A DNA stretch of 64,000 nt from Succinimonas sp045124755 (GTDB lineage Bacteria; Pseudomonadota; Gammaproteobacteria; Enterobacterales; Succinivibrionaceae), in the NCBI RefSeq assembly GCF_045124755.1, contig NZ_JBGVMK010000096.1; one strand, given 5' to 3'. The notes below the pieces were generated by a model. That model was not told the DNA's origin, did no database searches, and worked only from the letters and a program-made list of their open reading frames with translations. The first letter of the stretch is position 1; the number at the start of each line of letters is the position of its first letter. Both the position numbers and the translations under genes were made by a program. Positions 17,437-26,348 of this stretch are shown here, in pieces.

Positions 17437-18468
17437 TTATTTATCTCCGCCCTTCTCCGCATTCTTGTCTGCGGTTTTGTCTGCTTTCTTATCAGTCTTG
17501 CGCTCGGTCTTTTTCTCGGCTTTGCCGCTCTCGTCAGCGGCTCCCCCTTCCTCGGTGCCGTCTTTGGAAAACACCGGAGTGCCGTCTGCATTGAAATAGG
17601 TGGGCATCTTAACGAGATTCTTGTCCATGTTCTTGTGCTTTATCTGGACATTCTTGCCGCGGGCCTTGAAGCTCCGGGCCAAATACTCGGCAATGTAGAC
17701 GCTGCGGTGCTGGCCGCCGGTGCAGCCCACGGCCACGGTGAGATAGCTGCGGTTGCTGCGCTCCAGAAAGGGCAGCCACTGATTAAGAAAGGCATCCAGC
17801 TGCTGCGCAAAAAGCTGCATTTCCGGATACTTCAGAAAGAATTTCACCACCGGTTCATCAATGCCGGTAAGATGACGGAGCTCCGGATCCCAGTGAGGAT
17901 TGGGCAGGAAACGGGCATCAAAAACAAAGTCGGCATCCTTGGGCACGCCGTGCTTGAAGCCGAAGGACTCGAAAATAATGGAGAGATCCTTGCTCTTTTT
18001 GCCCAGGACAAGAGAGGTGATGTTCTCAGAAAGCTGATGGATATTGCTCAGGGTGGTGTCCAGCCGGATATCGGCCAGAGCGGACAGGGGATCCAGAAGA
18101 CGGTGCTCCTCGCGAATAGCCTCCTCCAGACTGAGGTTGTTCTTGGCCAGAGGATGTAGTCTGCGGGTTTCCTCGTAGCGTCTTACCAGCGCCGCATCAT
18201 CGGCATCCAGAAATATGCTGGTAATTTCATTCTGGGGATCCTTTTTGATGCTGTTTATAAAGCGAATGAAGCCGTCGGAACTGGCGGGAAGATTTCTGAC
18301 ATCGATACTGACGGCCAGCATGCTGTGCTTTTCCCGGCTCATGTTGATAAGCTCCGGCAGAAAATTTACCGGCAGGTTGTCCACGCAGTAAAAACCCAAA
18401 TCCTCCAGCACTCGGAGGACGATGGTCTTCCCGGCGCCGCTTCTGCCGCTGACCAAAAAAAGCTTCAT
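17437..18468 (-). CDS. rapZ: RNase adapter protein RapZ
   Basis: RapZ binds small RNA GlmZ and hands it to RNase E, controlling glmS and amino-sugar synthesis; it also has a nucleotide-binding fold. I place the start at ATG 18468: AGGAGA sits 8 bases upstream and the protein begins MKLFLVSGRSGAGKT, with Walker A at 8-15. The longer frame to 18519 would add 17 unrelated residues. The C-terminal signature GCTGGQHRS is at 248-256. E. coli RapZ is 284 residues; this one has 343, with a ~55-residue Lys/Asp/Glu-rich tail from about 290. It is not next to rpoN/pts genes here. Confidence 0.93.
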   Translation of the reverse strand: MKLFLVSGRSGAGKTIVLRVLEDLGFYCVDNLPVNFLPELINMSREKHSMLAVSIDVRNLPASSDGFIRFINSIKKDPQNEITSIFLDADDAALVRRYEETRRLHPLAKNNLSLEEAIREEHRLLDPLSALADIRLDTTLSNIHQLSENITSLVLGKKSKDLSIIFESFGFKHGVPKDADFVFDARFLPNPHWDPELRHLTGIDEPVVKFFLKYPEMQLFAQQLDAFLNQWLPFLERSNRSYLTVAVGCTGGQHRSVYIAEYLARSFKARGKNVQIKHKNMDKNLVKMPTYFNADGTPVFSKDGTEEGGAADESGKAEKKTERKTDKKADKTADKNAEKGGDK

Positions 18469-18757
18469 AAACGATTTCTCCTGCTCACTGAAATCCTGTT
18501 CGGGATTATACCATAACACTGAAAACGGATACTGCCGGAGAGCCCCGGAAATCCGGACTCTGAATCGGTTTCCGCATCTCCGGATGAAGCCGGGAACTCT
18601 CTTTAGGAAACAGCGCCGACGGATGCAAAGGAGGCGGAGGAATTAAAAACGCTAAACAGCAGATGAAATGAGTTCGAAAAGCTGACCGGAACAAAGACTT
18701 GCTTTCGTTCCTCACATACAATATAAGCAGTAATGCTGATAATGACGGAGCTAAGTT

Positions 18758-19066
18758 ATGTGCGGCGGAGACAGCGATCCCGGTGTTTGCTCCGGGCCTC
18801 CGTATAAAGGAGCGGATAAAGACGGCGAGTGTCTTTTTGGGTGTTTGTTCGGAGTCCCGGCATATTTTCTGCTGGGGTGCTGCATAATTGCTTTATTGCA
18901 GGCAGCATGTCCGCTGAGAGAGGTTGAGAACACGTGGCTTGCTATGTGTTACGCTGTATTTGACATATCGCTTTTCCTTCTTTATTGGACAAAGTCATGG
19001 TACGCCTGGATATTTAAAAAAATCTGGAAAATGGGCATGTTCCATTTTACCCTATGTGTAGTTTAA
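18758..19066 (+). CDS. Possible small membrane protein next to the insertion sequence
   Basis: An open frame of 102 codons with GACGGAG about 8 bases before the ATG. The translation is Cys/Gly-rich at the start (MCGGDSDPGVCSG) and has two hydrophobic stretches (near 27-50 and 60-80). I recognise no family. The hairpin with T-run at 19141-19168 could terminate it. It may be real or chance. Confidence 0.3.
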   Translation: MCGGDSDPGVCSGPPYKGADKDGECLFGCLFGVPAYFLLGCCIIALLQAACPLREVENTWLAMCYAVFDISLFLLYWTKSWYAWIFKKIWKMGMFHFTLCVV

Positions 19067-19140
19067 TGGCTAAAAACCTGAATTTTGAGAATAAGGGGGC
19101 CGCCCCCTTCCAATGAGGAGGTTCGGGAAACTTAACTATT

Positions 19141-19168
19141 CAACCCTACAATACCGCGTGTAGGGTTG
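19141..19168 (+). terminator. Strong hairpin terminator at the left end of the insertion sequence
   Basis: A perfect 10-bp stem (CAACCCTACA / TGTAGGGTTG) with an 8-base loop, followed on the plus strand by TTTATTTT. An outer AACTTAA/TTAAGTT pairing extends it. In this orientation it would stop outside transcription from reading antisense into the transposase, a common protective device in insertion sequences. Confidence 0.65.
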
Positions 19169-19183
19169 TTTATTTTAAGTTAA

Positions 19184-20953
19184 TTATGCGGCTTTCTTTT
19201 GACCAAAGAGAATTTCCAGAAAGCTTCTCGAATCACCTGTCAGTCTTGACAAAGGCGATGTTCCGGAGAACTTCGTCTTTGATGTTCGCCGCACCTTCTT
19301 CGTATTGAAGTACAGGCACAGCAGATCAGCCTGATCCTGATTCATACCTCTGAAATCATTGATTCCGGCACGAATTCTGGAGTTGATGCTTTCAATGAGG
19401 CTGGAAGCCCTGTGGGACTGATCTCTGAGTCTGAGAGCTGCCGCTGCTATTTCGTCCCATTTGTCAGGAATATCCTCAGGCATAACAGTCCAGCTTTCCG
19501 GATCGTACAGTACCTTTTCAAGGCGTCGTATCAGCTTTTTGGTATGCCAGGATCCTTCATGATAGGCCGTCAGATTGTATGCAAGGCTGAGCAGTTCCGG
19601 ACTGCAGCCTAATTTCTCTGCTTCTCTGTCAAACTTGCGTGACAGTTCCGTCAGAAAGGATGTCGCATGAGGCAATCTCTTTTCCAGACGCGAAGCGGCC
19701 ACGTTAAGGTGCCAGATCTTTGGGATAAGAGCTTTGTTCGTCTTATTGTCAGCCATAGTCCGGAGTTCCCTGATCAGCCATTTAAGCAGACTGGCCGTTA
19801 CAAATGCGGAATAACCGGTAAAGTCCAGAAGATGCCGGGCCATCTGGCAGATGTACTCCACGGTGTCATGAATCACCAGAATGGCATTGATCTTATTGAG
19901 CATCTCAAGAAACTTCTCAGCAGTCTGCTTATGGCATTTTCCAGGGTACTCGCCTGTTTTAATTTCCTTTATTATCTCCGGAGTAATCCTCCTGACTCCT
20001 TCAGGATAGAGGCTTCGTTCAAGTCTCAGGTACTCGTGCAGATACTTCTCGCAGGAGCGCATTACTACTGACAGCTCACGTCCGAATTCTCGCAGAATAT
20101 GAAAGACGTCAATCTGCTGAACAATGTCCGGAAAGGCTGCCTTGATTCCGCTCATGAGCCCCTTGCCGGCATCGTTGATGGTAACCTCGGGATTGAGCTT
20201 CTGACTGTCGCGAAGAGATGACAGATGCTCCTTCCAGGAAGCTCCGGAAGCATCATTTGCAATCTTAAACAGGTAGATGTAGTGAGTCTTGATGTCCGCT
20301 CCGCCGAATATCGGCTGGCCGCAGGCGTATATTTCGTCATGGACTCCGGTTTCTATCCCGGACAGATCAACCTGGCTCAGCGCCTGCGCGGCTTTCATTG
20401 CGTACTTATGGCGAATATTGCTGACCCGGCTGTCCGAGATGTTGTAATTAAAGACCTGCGAGAAATATTCCTCCACATCCTGCCCTGATGCCTGACATAT
20501 CGTGGTGAGAGAAATAACCATCTTCTCCACGGTATCACGATCGAGAAAAAACACCGGATGATCACATTGGACATCAAGCATGGCCATGAGCTCCCAGTAC
20601 TTCTCTGTCTTATTCCGAAGGCTGTATACATACTGCGGGGTACATCCAAATTTCCTGGCAATATCATCTGCCGAAATCAATTTTGATTGCAGCAGCGCGG
20701 CCATGGTTACGCGGTCTTTCAGGGAGAATCTTCTTCCGCCAAAGTTAAACCCGGCAATATCGGAAACAACAGATACATCAGAGCCGTTTCCGGAGTCGTT
20801 GGCAGCAGCGGGAAGCTGAACTTCCGGGCTTACACAGAAAGGCACGGACAGATCCGCAGCTGATACAGAATCATCGGAAAACCGCAAGGAATAAACCCCC
20901 GGTTTGGAATCAATAGATTCCGTGCGGGGAATAGCGTTACAATGTTCAGGCAT
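19184..20953 (-). CDS. DDE-type transposase
   Basis: 589 residues. An N-terminal HTH lies near 92-115 (ISADDIARKFGCTPQYVYSLRNK). Candidate catalytic acids are Asp206/Glu207 in GVHDEIYACG, Asp261 in TINDAGKGL with Asp282 in IDVFHILREFGREL, and a Glu in SLIESINSR near 533, a DDE/RNase H-like arrangement. I cannot assign the IS family by eye. The gene is complete and looks functional. It starts 190 bases from the divergent accessory ORF. Confidence 0.85.
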   Translation of the reverse strand: MPEHCNAIPRTESIDSKPGVYSLRFSDDSVSAADLSVPFCVSPEVQLPAAANDSGNGSDVSVVSDIAGFNFGGRRFSLKDRVTMAALLQSKLISADDIARKFGCTPQYVYSLRNKTEKYWELMAMLDVQCDHPVFFLDRDTVEKMVISLTTICQASGQDVEEYFSQVFNYNISDSRVSNIRHKYAMKAAQALSQVDLSGIETGVHDEIYACGQPIFGGADIKTHYIYLFKIANDASGASWKEHLSSLRDSQKLNPEVTINDAGKGLMSGIKAAFPDIVQQIDVFHILREFGRELSVVMRSCEKYLHEYLRLERSLYPEGVRRITPEIIKEIKTGEYPGKCHKQTAEKFLEMLNKINAILVIHDTVEYICQMARHLLDFTGYSAFVTASLLKWLIRELRTMADNKTNKALIPKIWHLNVAASRLEKRLPHATSFLTELSRKFDREAEKLGCSPELLSLAYNLTAYHEGSWHTKKLIRRLEKVLYDPESWTVMPEDIPDKWDEIAAAALRLRDQSHRASSLIESINSRIRAGINDFRGMNQDQADLLCLYFNTKKVRRTSKTKFSGTSPLSRLTGDSRSFLEILFGQKKAA

Positions 20954-21146
20954 GCTTGAATCTCCTGCATGGTAAGTTGATGAACAGGTGCATTAATGTT
21001 TGTTTATGGGAATCTACAAAGTGATTAATGCAACACTGTATTATATTACTACAAAACAGCCGTTTTGTCCAGTATTTTCAAGCATTGCAGCACATTTTTT
21101 AGTGTTTTTGTAGGGGATATTAAGTACGGTTTTTGGGGAGGTTATG

Positions 21147-21518
21147 ATGGTCAGCACGGTCTACCAGACAAACAAGAAAACCGGGGTGGTTCATGCGTAT
21201 TCATCCGAATCCTACAGGGATCCTGTTACCAAAAAACCCAGAACTCGCAGAACCTATCTGGGGCGGGTTGATCCTGTCACAAAGATGATTGTCCCGAAAG
21301 CAGCTCCGGGATCCCGCAACCGTACAAAACTGAGTGTTACCCAGTCAGATGAACTGAAGCTTCCGCCGGAAATCTCGGGACTGATTGCCGAACAGACAAA
21401 GGCAATTTCTGAAATGAGAGAGGAGCTTGATCTTCTCAAAGCCAAGAACAGGGAGATGGCTGTACTGGTGAAGAAGCTGAACGAAGTGTCTGAAAAGATG
21501 CTGAAAGTTTTAGACTAA
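21147..21518 (+). CDS. Accessory ORF of the insertion sequence (transposase-N-terminus-like)
   Basis: 123 residues. The start is placed at the second of two ATGs (21144, 21147) because GGGGAG is 6 bases upstream of it. The first ~60 residues (VYQTNKKTGVVHAYSSES, then RTYLGRVDPVTKMIVP) look like the N-terminal beta domain of IS1634/IS4-like transposases. The last 45 residues form a coiled coil. It is divergent from the transposase and inside the element, so it probably helps transposition or binds the ends. Confidence 0.65.
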   Translation: MVSTVYQTNKKTGVVHAYSSESYRDPVTKKPRTRRTYLGRVDPVTKMIVPKAAPGSRNRTKLSVTQSDELKLPPEISGLIAEQTKAISEMREELDLLKAKNREMAVLVKKLNEVSEKMLKVLD

Positions 21519-21547
21519 CAAGCGGGTCTATAGTATTACCTACAAAA

Positions 21548-22765
21548 CTAGGCTTCCCAAAACCGGATCGAGGGGGTTTTTCCGGTTTTTGGGGAATTTT
21601 TTAAACTGGCATGTGGAACATGTCCTTTTTTCAGATCTAAAACGGTGACATTGTCCTGATTAACCTCTCTGAGAGCATCAGAATAATCTGACCACACTTT
21701 TGAGAAATTATCCTTTTTCACAGTGTTGTTATTCATCAGAAAATATACAACCTGCAAGAACTCCTTGTAATACTCATCCGGAGTATTACCATCTGCAATT
21801 TCGTCCATCGTTGAATACAGCTTATAAGGAGTAGCAGATAGGAGGAGAACCTTAAATCCCACTGTGCCAAAGTTATCGGGGTCAAAGAACTTATTAGCAA
21901 GCATATTGAGTTCAGTTTTCTGAGGTTCTGTGTTTATCAAATTCCTGAATCTTTGGAATTCATCCATGATAACAAGATCCGGCTGAAGCTGTTTCATACT
22001 TATTTCTGCAAACATTTGGCGAAGTTGTTGCAGCACGTCACTATCAGAAACCCCGTTATCACTCTTTTCGACGTGATTTATAAGAACATCGATTTTTTTG
22101 CTATGGGATTCTTCTATCTTTTTGATAACACTATCGGGATACCCGATTCCTTTGTTGTACAGTTTTGTAACCCGCTCATCATATTTCTCAACACATCCTT
22201 GCCACCCATTCACGTCCTGAGAAAGAAATTGAGATATTTTTTCCTTATATGAATCCAATACAGGTATTCTTTTCAGAATGGCATACATCAGTGCTCGTTC
22301 TTCCTTTGTGCCACGTCCGTTTGTCATGCTGAAAGATGTGCTCGGCGTTAATGGAATCAGCTGGGCATAAGAATTATGTTCTTGGGCATGATCCTCCTGC
22401 TGAGCAATTTTCAGATGTTGCATGGAAAGCCTTGTATCGCTGCTATTTTCGTGAGATTCATTACTGGTGTTAAAAACATCAAGTTTCCGGATATTCTGAC
22501 GTGCTATAACCTGATTTGAACATATGTAGACAATCTTGAAGATGTCATTATTTTTCTCATAATGAATTATTGCCGTCTTCGCTATTGCTCCTCTGGCAAT
22601 CAAGGTTTTTCCCAGACCTACTTCATCGGCAACAAGAATTCGGTTTTGCCCATTACGAAAAAGCTTATCAATTCTTTCAACAGTTGCGCATTGAAAGTCT
22701 TTAAGCTGAGCCATTGTCTTCTCTTCTTTTTCCCGAAGCGCCCGAAGAGTTTTTTCCAAGTCCAT
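21548..22765 (-). CDS. SF2 helicase-like protein truncated by insertion-sequence end
   Basis: The first RecA-like domain of a Snf2/DEAD-type helicase is intact: ILVADEVGLGKTLIARG (motif I), LVIMDEFQRFRNL (motif II), LLLSATPYKL (motif III). The second RecA domain with motifs V-VI is missing. Near codon 388 the frame enters the insertion-sequence terminus and ends in 17 foreign residues (KNSPKTGKTPSIRFWEA). Its start is 12 bases after the PLD-like gene's stop, so it is the last gene of the three-gene cassette. Probably non-functional now; kept as CDS because the frame is open. Confidence 0.8.
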   Translation of the reverse strand: MDLEKTLRALREKEEKTMAQLKDFQCATVERIDKLFRNGQNRILVADEVGLGKTLIARGAIAKTAIIHYEKNNDIFKIVYICSNQVIARQNIRKLDVFNTSNESHENSSDTRLSMQHLKIAQQEDHAQEHNSYAQLIPLTPSTSFSMTNGRGTKEERALMYAILKRIPVLDSYKEKISQFLSQDVNGWQGCVEKYDERVTKLYNKGIGYPDSVIKKIEESHSKKIDVLINHVEKSDNGVSDSDVLQQLRQMFAEISMKQLQPDLVIMDEFQRFRNLINTEPQKTELNMLANKFFDPDNFGTVGFKVLLLSATPYKLYSTMDEIADGNTPDEYYKEFLQVVYFLMNNNTVKKDNFSKVWSDYSDALREVNQDNVTVLDLKKGHVPHASLKNSPKTGKTPSIRFWEA

Positions 22766-22777
22766 GGGTTACACCTG

Positions 22778-24694
22778 TTATATTCCAAGAGTATCGCGAA
22801 AAACTTTGTACATTTCCCTGAATTCTGGCGGGATAATTGCTTCTTCCTGTATTGCCTTCGTAATGTACTGGATTTCGGTCAGTTTGTCCGGGTTCGCGAC
22901 AGAGGCTTTCAGCATTTTTTCATACACAGCGGGCATTGTGGTATTCAGTTCATGTTCACCAGTTGCTCCGGATGCTTTTTTATTTTCCAGGTACGTCTGA
23001 ACATAATCATCCCCTAGAATAAAGGCAATGTATTCGATAAACTGATTCTTTGTTTTAATCACGTTCTTGATTATTTCAGCTTCTCTTCCCTCTGGGATTC
23101 CTTCAGTAGGAATCATGATGACACGTTCCAAAGTGCAATCATCAATAGTGGCTGACACAACGTAAAATTCAGAAAGCTGCAGCTTGTCCATTTCCTTGAA
23201 AGACATCTCAGGCAATAGCGGGCTGTCCTTTTTGCTTCTAAGCGGCCTTATCAGGATCCCATCGACAGTCCCATCAATGTCAGCAATATCAGCTGTCATG
23301 TGAACATCGTACTTACCGTCTGATTCTGCCGCTTTGGCGGTCATTTTTATCCGGCAAACCATTTTTATCTTTTGTTCAATATCGTCCTGAACAGTTGTGC
23401 TTTCTGTTTCATAGACATTTTCCGGATCAACTTTTTCAAACGGATTTTTCTTGCTTTCCCGATCCTCCCCCATAATGTCATCCAGAAACGTCTTTCCATT
23501 GAGGGTTTTGCCATTAAGGATTCTGTGTTTTGGTTTTGGTCGGAGCCGTAACATCATCTCCACGTTAGAATGAATGGCTGCATGAGAGGCATTCATTGAA
23601 CCAAGGAACAAATCTGTAATATGATTTTTCATTCGCACATATATTTTTGCGTGAATATCCTGCGTAAACGTGTCATTGTCTTGTGGCTCTTTGTTGTCAT
23701 TATTTTTTGCAGCATCTGTATCAAGATTCTTGTTTATTGCGCTATGTTTCTGTGTTTCGCCGTCTGATACCGCGCTCTCCCCGTCAATGATCTTATCTTT
23801 CATAACGTAAACATCGAAATGAGATGCCTTCCCGCCTTTTATCTTTGAAAGCTCTGATCTTCGTGTAATCAGTGTTCTTGTCGTCTCAGTCAGTGTTTTC
23901 CTGGCATCATTAAACTCTTCGATAACACTTCCGGAAAGGAACGGAGACATTATTACCAGTTCGTGAAAATTTTCCTTAAACAGCCAGTGTGAATCCATAT
24001 TCACGCTGCCTGTTCCGATACCAATAGGCAGGATCTCACATTCAGCAAAAGCGGATCCCGAAGAGAGGCTTACTTTTGAAATTGCCTCGATCATATAATT
24101 TAGATTTTCGTTTTGTCTGTTATATCCCTTAAGATCATTATTAAGCTGCTTATGCAAAAAGTTCAGGAAATACACTAAGGGCTGCGTATTGACATTACCA
24201 GAAGATGATAAATCCCCGTCCAGTGCGCAGGCTATATCCCAGCTGTGATCAAAGGTCATGTTTCGGCTCATGACTATGAATCTATATCGTTTTTCACCTG
24301 TTTTTTCATTGCTGTATTCCAGAATCCATGTTTTAGGATGGAAAGCCGGATATCGATTTATATTCTCGTCGTACTGAAGTTTTACTGGTGCCACCATCTT
24401 TTCGAGAATAAGGCAGAGCTCATTGGCCTTTGCAGGCTGCTTGATCTTTCCGGCTTCGCAGAATACAACGATTCTGTCTGAAATCTTCTGAAGCGCTCTC
24501 AGCATGCCCAGTGGATTGTCTATAAATTCGCTGTCAGTATCTTCTTTCAATCCCAATGCTATGGACACAGCTGCAAGAGTTTCTAAATCAAGTGAATATG
24601 TGGTTCCCACAGCATGTTCAAGCCGGAATCCTATTGGCGGTATGAGGGCTTCGCCGTAATTAATGCGATCCTTTGCCGAAGTAGGTTTGAACAT
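22778..24694 (-). CDS. Phospholipase D-like (HKD) protein of a defence-type cassette
   Basis: 638 residues with two HKD-like halves: HPKTWILEY...SRNMT near 119-145 and DIHAKIYVRM...GSMNAS near 346-370. PLD-fold proteins of this type act as nucleases in restriction-like systems such as DISARM and Dpd. I place the start at ATG 24694 because GGAGG sits 9 bases upstream; an in-frame ATG at 24712 is also possible. The start overlaps the DUF6361-like gene by 35 bases, showing translational coupling. The C-terminal ~200 residues are of unknown fold. Confidence 0.8.
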   Translation of the reverse strand: MFKPTSAKDRINYGEALIPPIGFRLEHAVGTTYSLDLETLAAVSIALGLKEDTDSEFIDNPLGMLRALQKISDRIVVFCEAGKIKQPAKANELCLILEKMVAPVKLQYDENINRYPAFHPKTWILEYSNEKTGEKRYRFIVMSRNMTFDHSWDIACALDGDLSSSGNVNTQPLVYFLNFLHKQLNNDLKGYNRQNENLNYMIEAISKVSLSSGSAFAECEILPIGIGTGSVNMDSHWLFKENFHELVIMSPFLSGSVIEEFNDARKTLTETTRTLITRRSELSKIKGGKASHFDVYVMKDKIIDGESAVSDGETQKHSAINKNLDTDAAKNNDNKEPQDNDTFTQDIHAKIYVRMKNHITDLFLGSMNASHAAIHSNVEMMLRLRPKPKHRILNGKTLNGKTFLDDIMGEDRESKKNPFEKVDPENVYETESTTVQDDIEQKIKMVCRIKMTAKAAESDGKYDVHMTADIADIDGTVDGILIRPLRSKKDSPLLPEMSFKEMDKLQLSEFYVVSATIDDCTLERVIMIPTEGIPEGREAEIIKNVIKTKNQFIEYIAFILGDDYVQTYLENKKASGATGEHELNTTMPAVYEKMLKASVANPDKLTEIQYITKAIQEEAIIPPEFREMYKVFRDTLGI

Positions 24695-25892
24695 CTTGTA
24701 CCGCCTCCGCATTCTTTATATCCTGGATGATTCGCTTTGCTGGGGTATATCTGTAGTCAAAGATATCAATGCCGATCCAGTCGTTTTCTTCCTTGTATTC
24801 GCCTGCATGTAATGTTTTAGCCCTCTTTTCTTCCTTTATATCTTTTTCCCTTTTTTTAATTAAGCAATCCACTTTGTCAATGTCATCATCTTGAATTGCC
24901 GACTGGACATCATGCAAAAATTTATTCAGAAGAGAGTTCCTAATGGGAAATCTGTTGAAGATGTCCTCCAGATTCACTGTGCTTAAACGTTTAAGATCGT
25001 TCTTCAGAAGTTCCCATTTCTCATTTACATAGTCGTTCTGCCCGTCAAATACGATCCAGTTGTATCTTGTGGTGATAATTGATACCAGATTATTAAAATC
25101 ATTAGCGAGATCCATCATATCTCGCATATTAGGATCTTTTACGGAGTCTTTGATCCCTTCTGAAAGCGCTTTAAAGGAATCATATTTGTTCAGTGAAATA
25201 TTGTGGCTCTTCAGGATGAATGCTAACAAGCTGCTGTTCTGATTACGAATAATCTGCGATTTTAAGAATTTTGCCTCTTCAGGCAGCAATTCTATGGTTA
25301 GATTATCTCTCCAGTTGGGGCGATAGGTATCGCAATTCCAAAAATGAAATGACGTGATATCGCCGGCATCGATATCATCTTTTTCATTTTCTTCAGCGTC
25401 TATTTCTCTGTTACCATATTCCTTTGCCTTTTTTCGAGCCTTTTGATTGATAATCAGATCAATGTATTTTTTTACTGAGAGATCTTCCTTAAAGATTTTG
25501 AACTGTTTAATACCGTTCCAGTAGATATTGGAAGGAGCTCTGAGTACCCAGGAGTCTTCATCAAGGCTGCGGCCGATGACACCGTCACTGGTCGTCCTTT
25601 TCATCATAATATTTCTGCATTCGCGTTCTTCTTCCTTAATCCTATTAAGGATAGTGTTCAGATTATTACCATATTTACCGGTTTCGGCCTCCATAAGGAC
25701 ATATGGAACAATAAGAAAATATTTTGCCCGGGTCTGTACAGTTGATGTTCCCGGAAAAAAATAATCAGCAAAAGCGTCACGGACTGTTCCTAATCCCAAT
25801 TCGTCTACAGCCCCAGACTCATCTAAGAGATGAATCACGTTGAGAACTTTGTCTCTGTCAGCTTTTGAAAAATCTATCCAGCCCAACCGCAT
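24660..25892 (-). CDS. DUF6361-like protein, first gene of the cassette
   Basis: 410 residues. The N-terminus (MRLGWIDFSKADRDKV, then a VDELGLGTVRDAFADYFFPG motif and TVQTRAKYFLIVPYVL) matches my memory of the DUF6361 family, proteins of unknown function often next to PLD-like and helicase genes. I prefer ATG 25892 over GTG 25898 because AGGA is 7 bases upstream. The protein has no membrane segment and many Lys/Glu. AT-richer than the core genes. Confidence 0.75.
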   Translation of the reverse strand: MRLGWIDFSKADRDKVLNVIHLLDESGAVDELGLGTVRDAFADYFFPGTSTVQTRAKYFLIVPYVLMEAETGKYGNNLNTILNRIKEEERECRNIMMKRTTSDGVIGRSLDEDSWVLRAPSNIYWNGIKQFKIFKEDLSVKKYIDLIINQKARKKAKEYGNREIDAEENEKDDIDAGDITSFHFWNCDTYRPNWRDNLTIELLPEEAKFLKSQIIRNQNSSLLAFILKSHNISLNKYDSFKALSEGIKDSVKDPNMRDMMDLANDFNNLVSIITTRYNWIVFDGQNDYVNEKWELLKNDLKRLSTVNLEDIFNRFPIRNSLLNKFLHDVQSAIQDDDIDKVDCLIKKREKDIKEEKRAKTLHAGEYKEENDWIGIDIFDYRYTPAKRIIQDIKNAEAVQDVQTYFGKGSH

Positions 25893-26237
25893 AGACACTT
25901 CCTATATTTTCTTAATTTATCTGCGGAAATCGAAAATGTAGTTCCATAAAGGAGTTACGCCAAGTAATTATAATCGGATTTTAACCGGATATCTGGTACT
26001 AATTTTCGAGTTTGTGCAAAAATTCTTTTTTCAGTGTTGATTACCGTTTATGTGGTTATTGTGCATAAGTCCTTATCTGCATTTATAACCTATCATTTTA
26101 ACTTTGATCATTGCTTGTGTTCCGGAAAACTTGCCTATATTGATACTCGCCAGCAGTCAGAATGGAACGCATGCTGGCTTTTCTGCCGGACAGGAAGAAA
26201 TGCGCAGCAGGGATGCGGAATGGCGAGTCTTGGAGCA
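25893..26237. other. Non-coding region between the defence cassette and the toxin cassette
   Basis: AT-rich in its first half, upstream of the DUF6361-like gene, and likely to hold that operon's promoter. No supported gene found; short frames on both strands overlap one another. Confidence 0.3.
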
Positions 26238-26262
26238 GAAAAAGCCGCCTTCGGAAGCGGCT
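26238..26262 (-). terminator. Intrinsic terminator after the LHH/SUKH cassette
   Basis: AGCCGC (26243-26248) pairs with GCGGCT (26257-26262) around a TTCGG-type loop. On the minus strand it is followed by TTTTTCT. It lies about 90 bases past the SUKH stop. Confidence 0.6.
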
Positions 26263-26348
26263 AATATCCATTTCAGTCATGATTCCCAGGATACCGGATA
26301 TCGAACCGCTCACAGTCCCAGAAACAGCCAATGGAATTCCGCGTCTGA

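Larger units (their letters stand above)
19090..21600 (-). mobile_element. Insertion sequence with two divergent ORFs, inserted in the helicase gene
   Basis: The element holds a DDE-type transposase (minus) and a small accessory ORF (plus). The right end, read inward from 21600, has CCAAAAACCGGAAAAACCCC then GGTTTTGGGAAGCC. The left end, read inward from about 19070, has CTAAAAACCTGAA, CCCCCTTCC and GGTTCGGGAAAC, so the termini look like imperfect inverted repeats. The right terminus supplies the last 17 codons and stop of the helicase frame, so insertion broke that gene. No target-site duplication could be confirmed and the rest of the helicase is absent on the left side, which suggests a flanking deletion. 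Exact ends are uncertain by tens of bases. Confidence 0.7.

Noticed and set aside
25893..26348. Short overlapping frames between the defence and toxin cassettes
   Set aside because: Several frames of 75-85 codons overlap on both strands and cover the terminator hairpin, with no ribosome-binding site, so none is supported.
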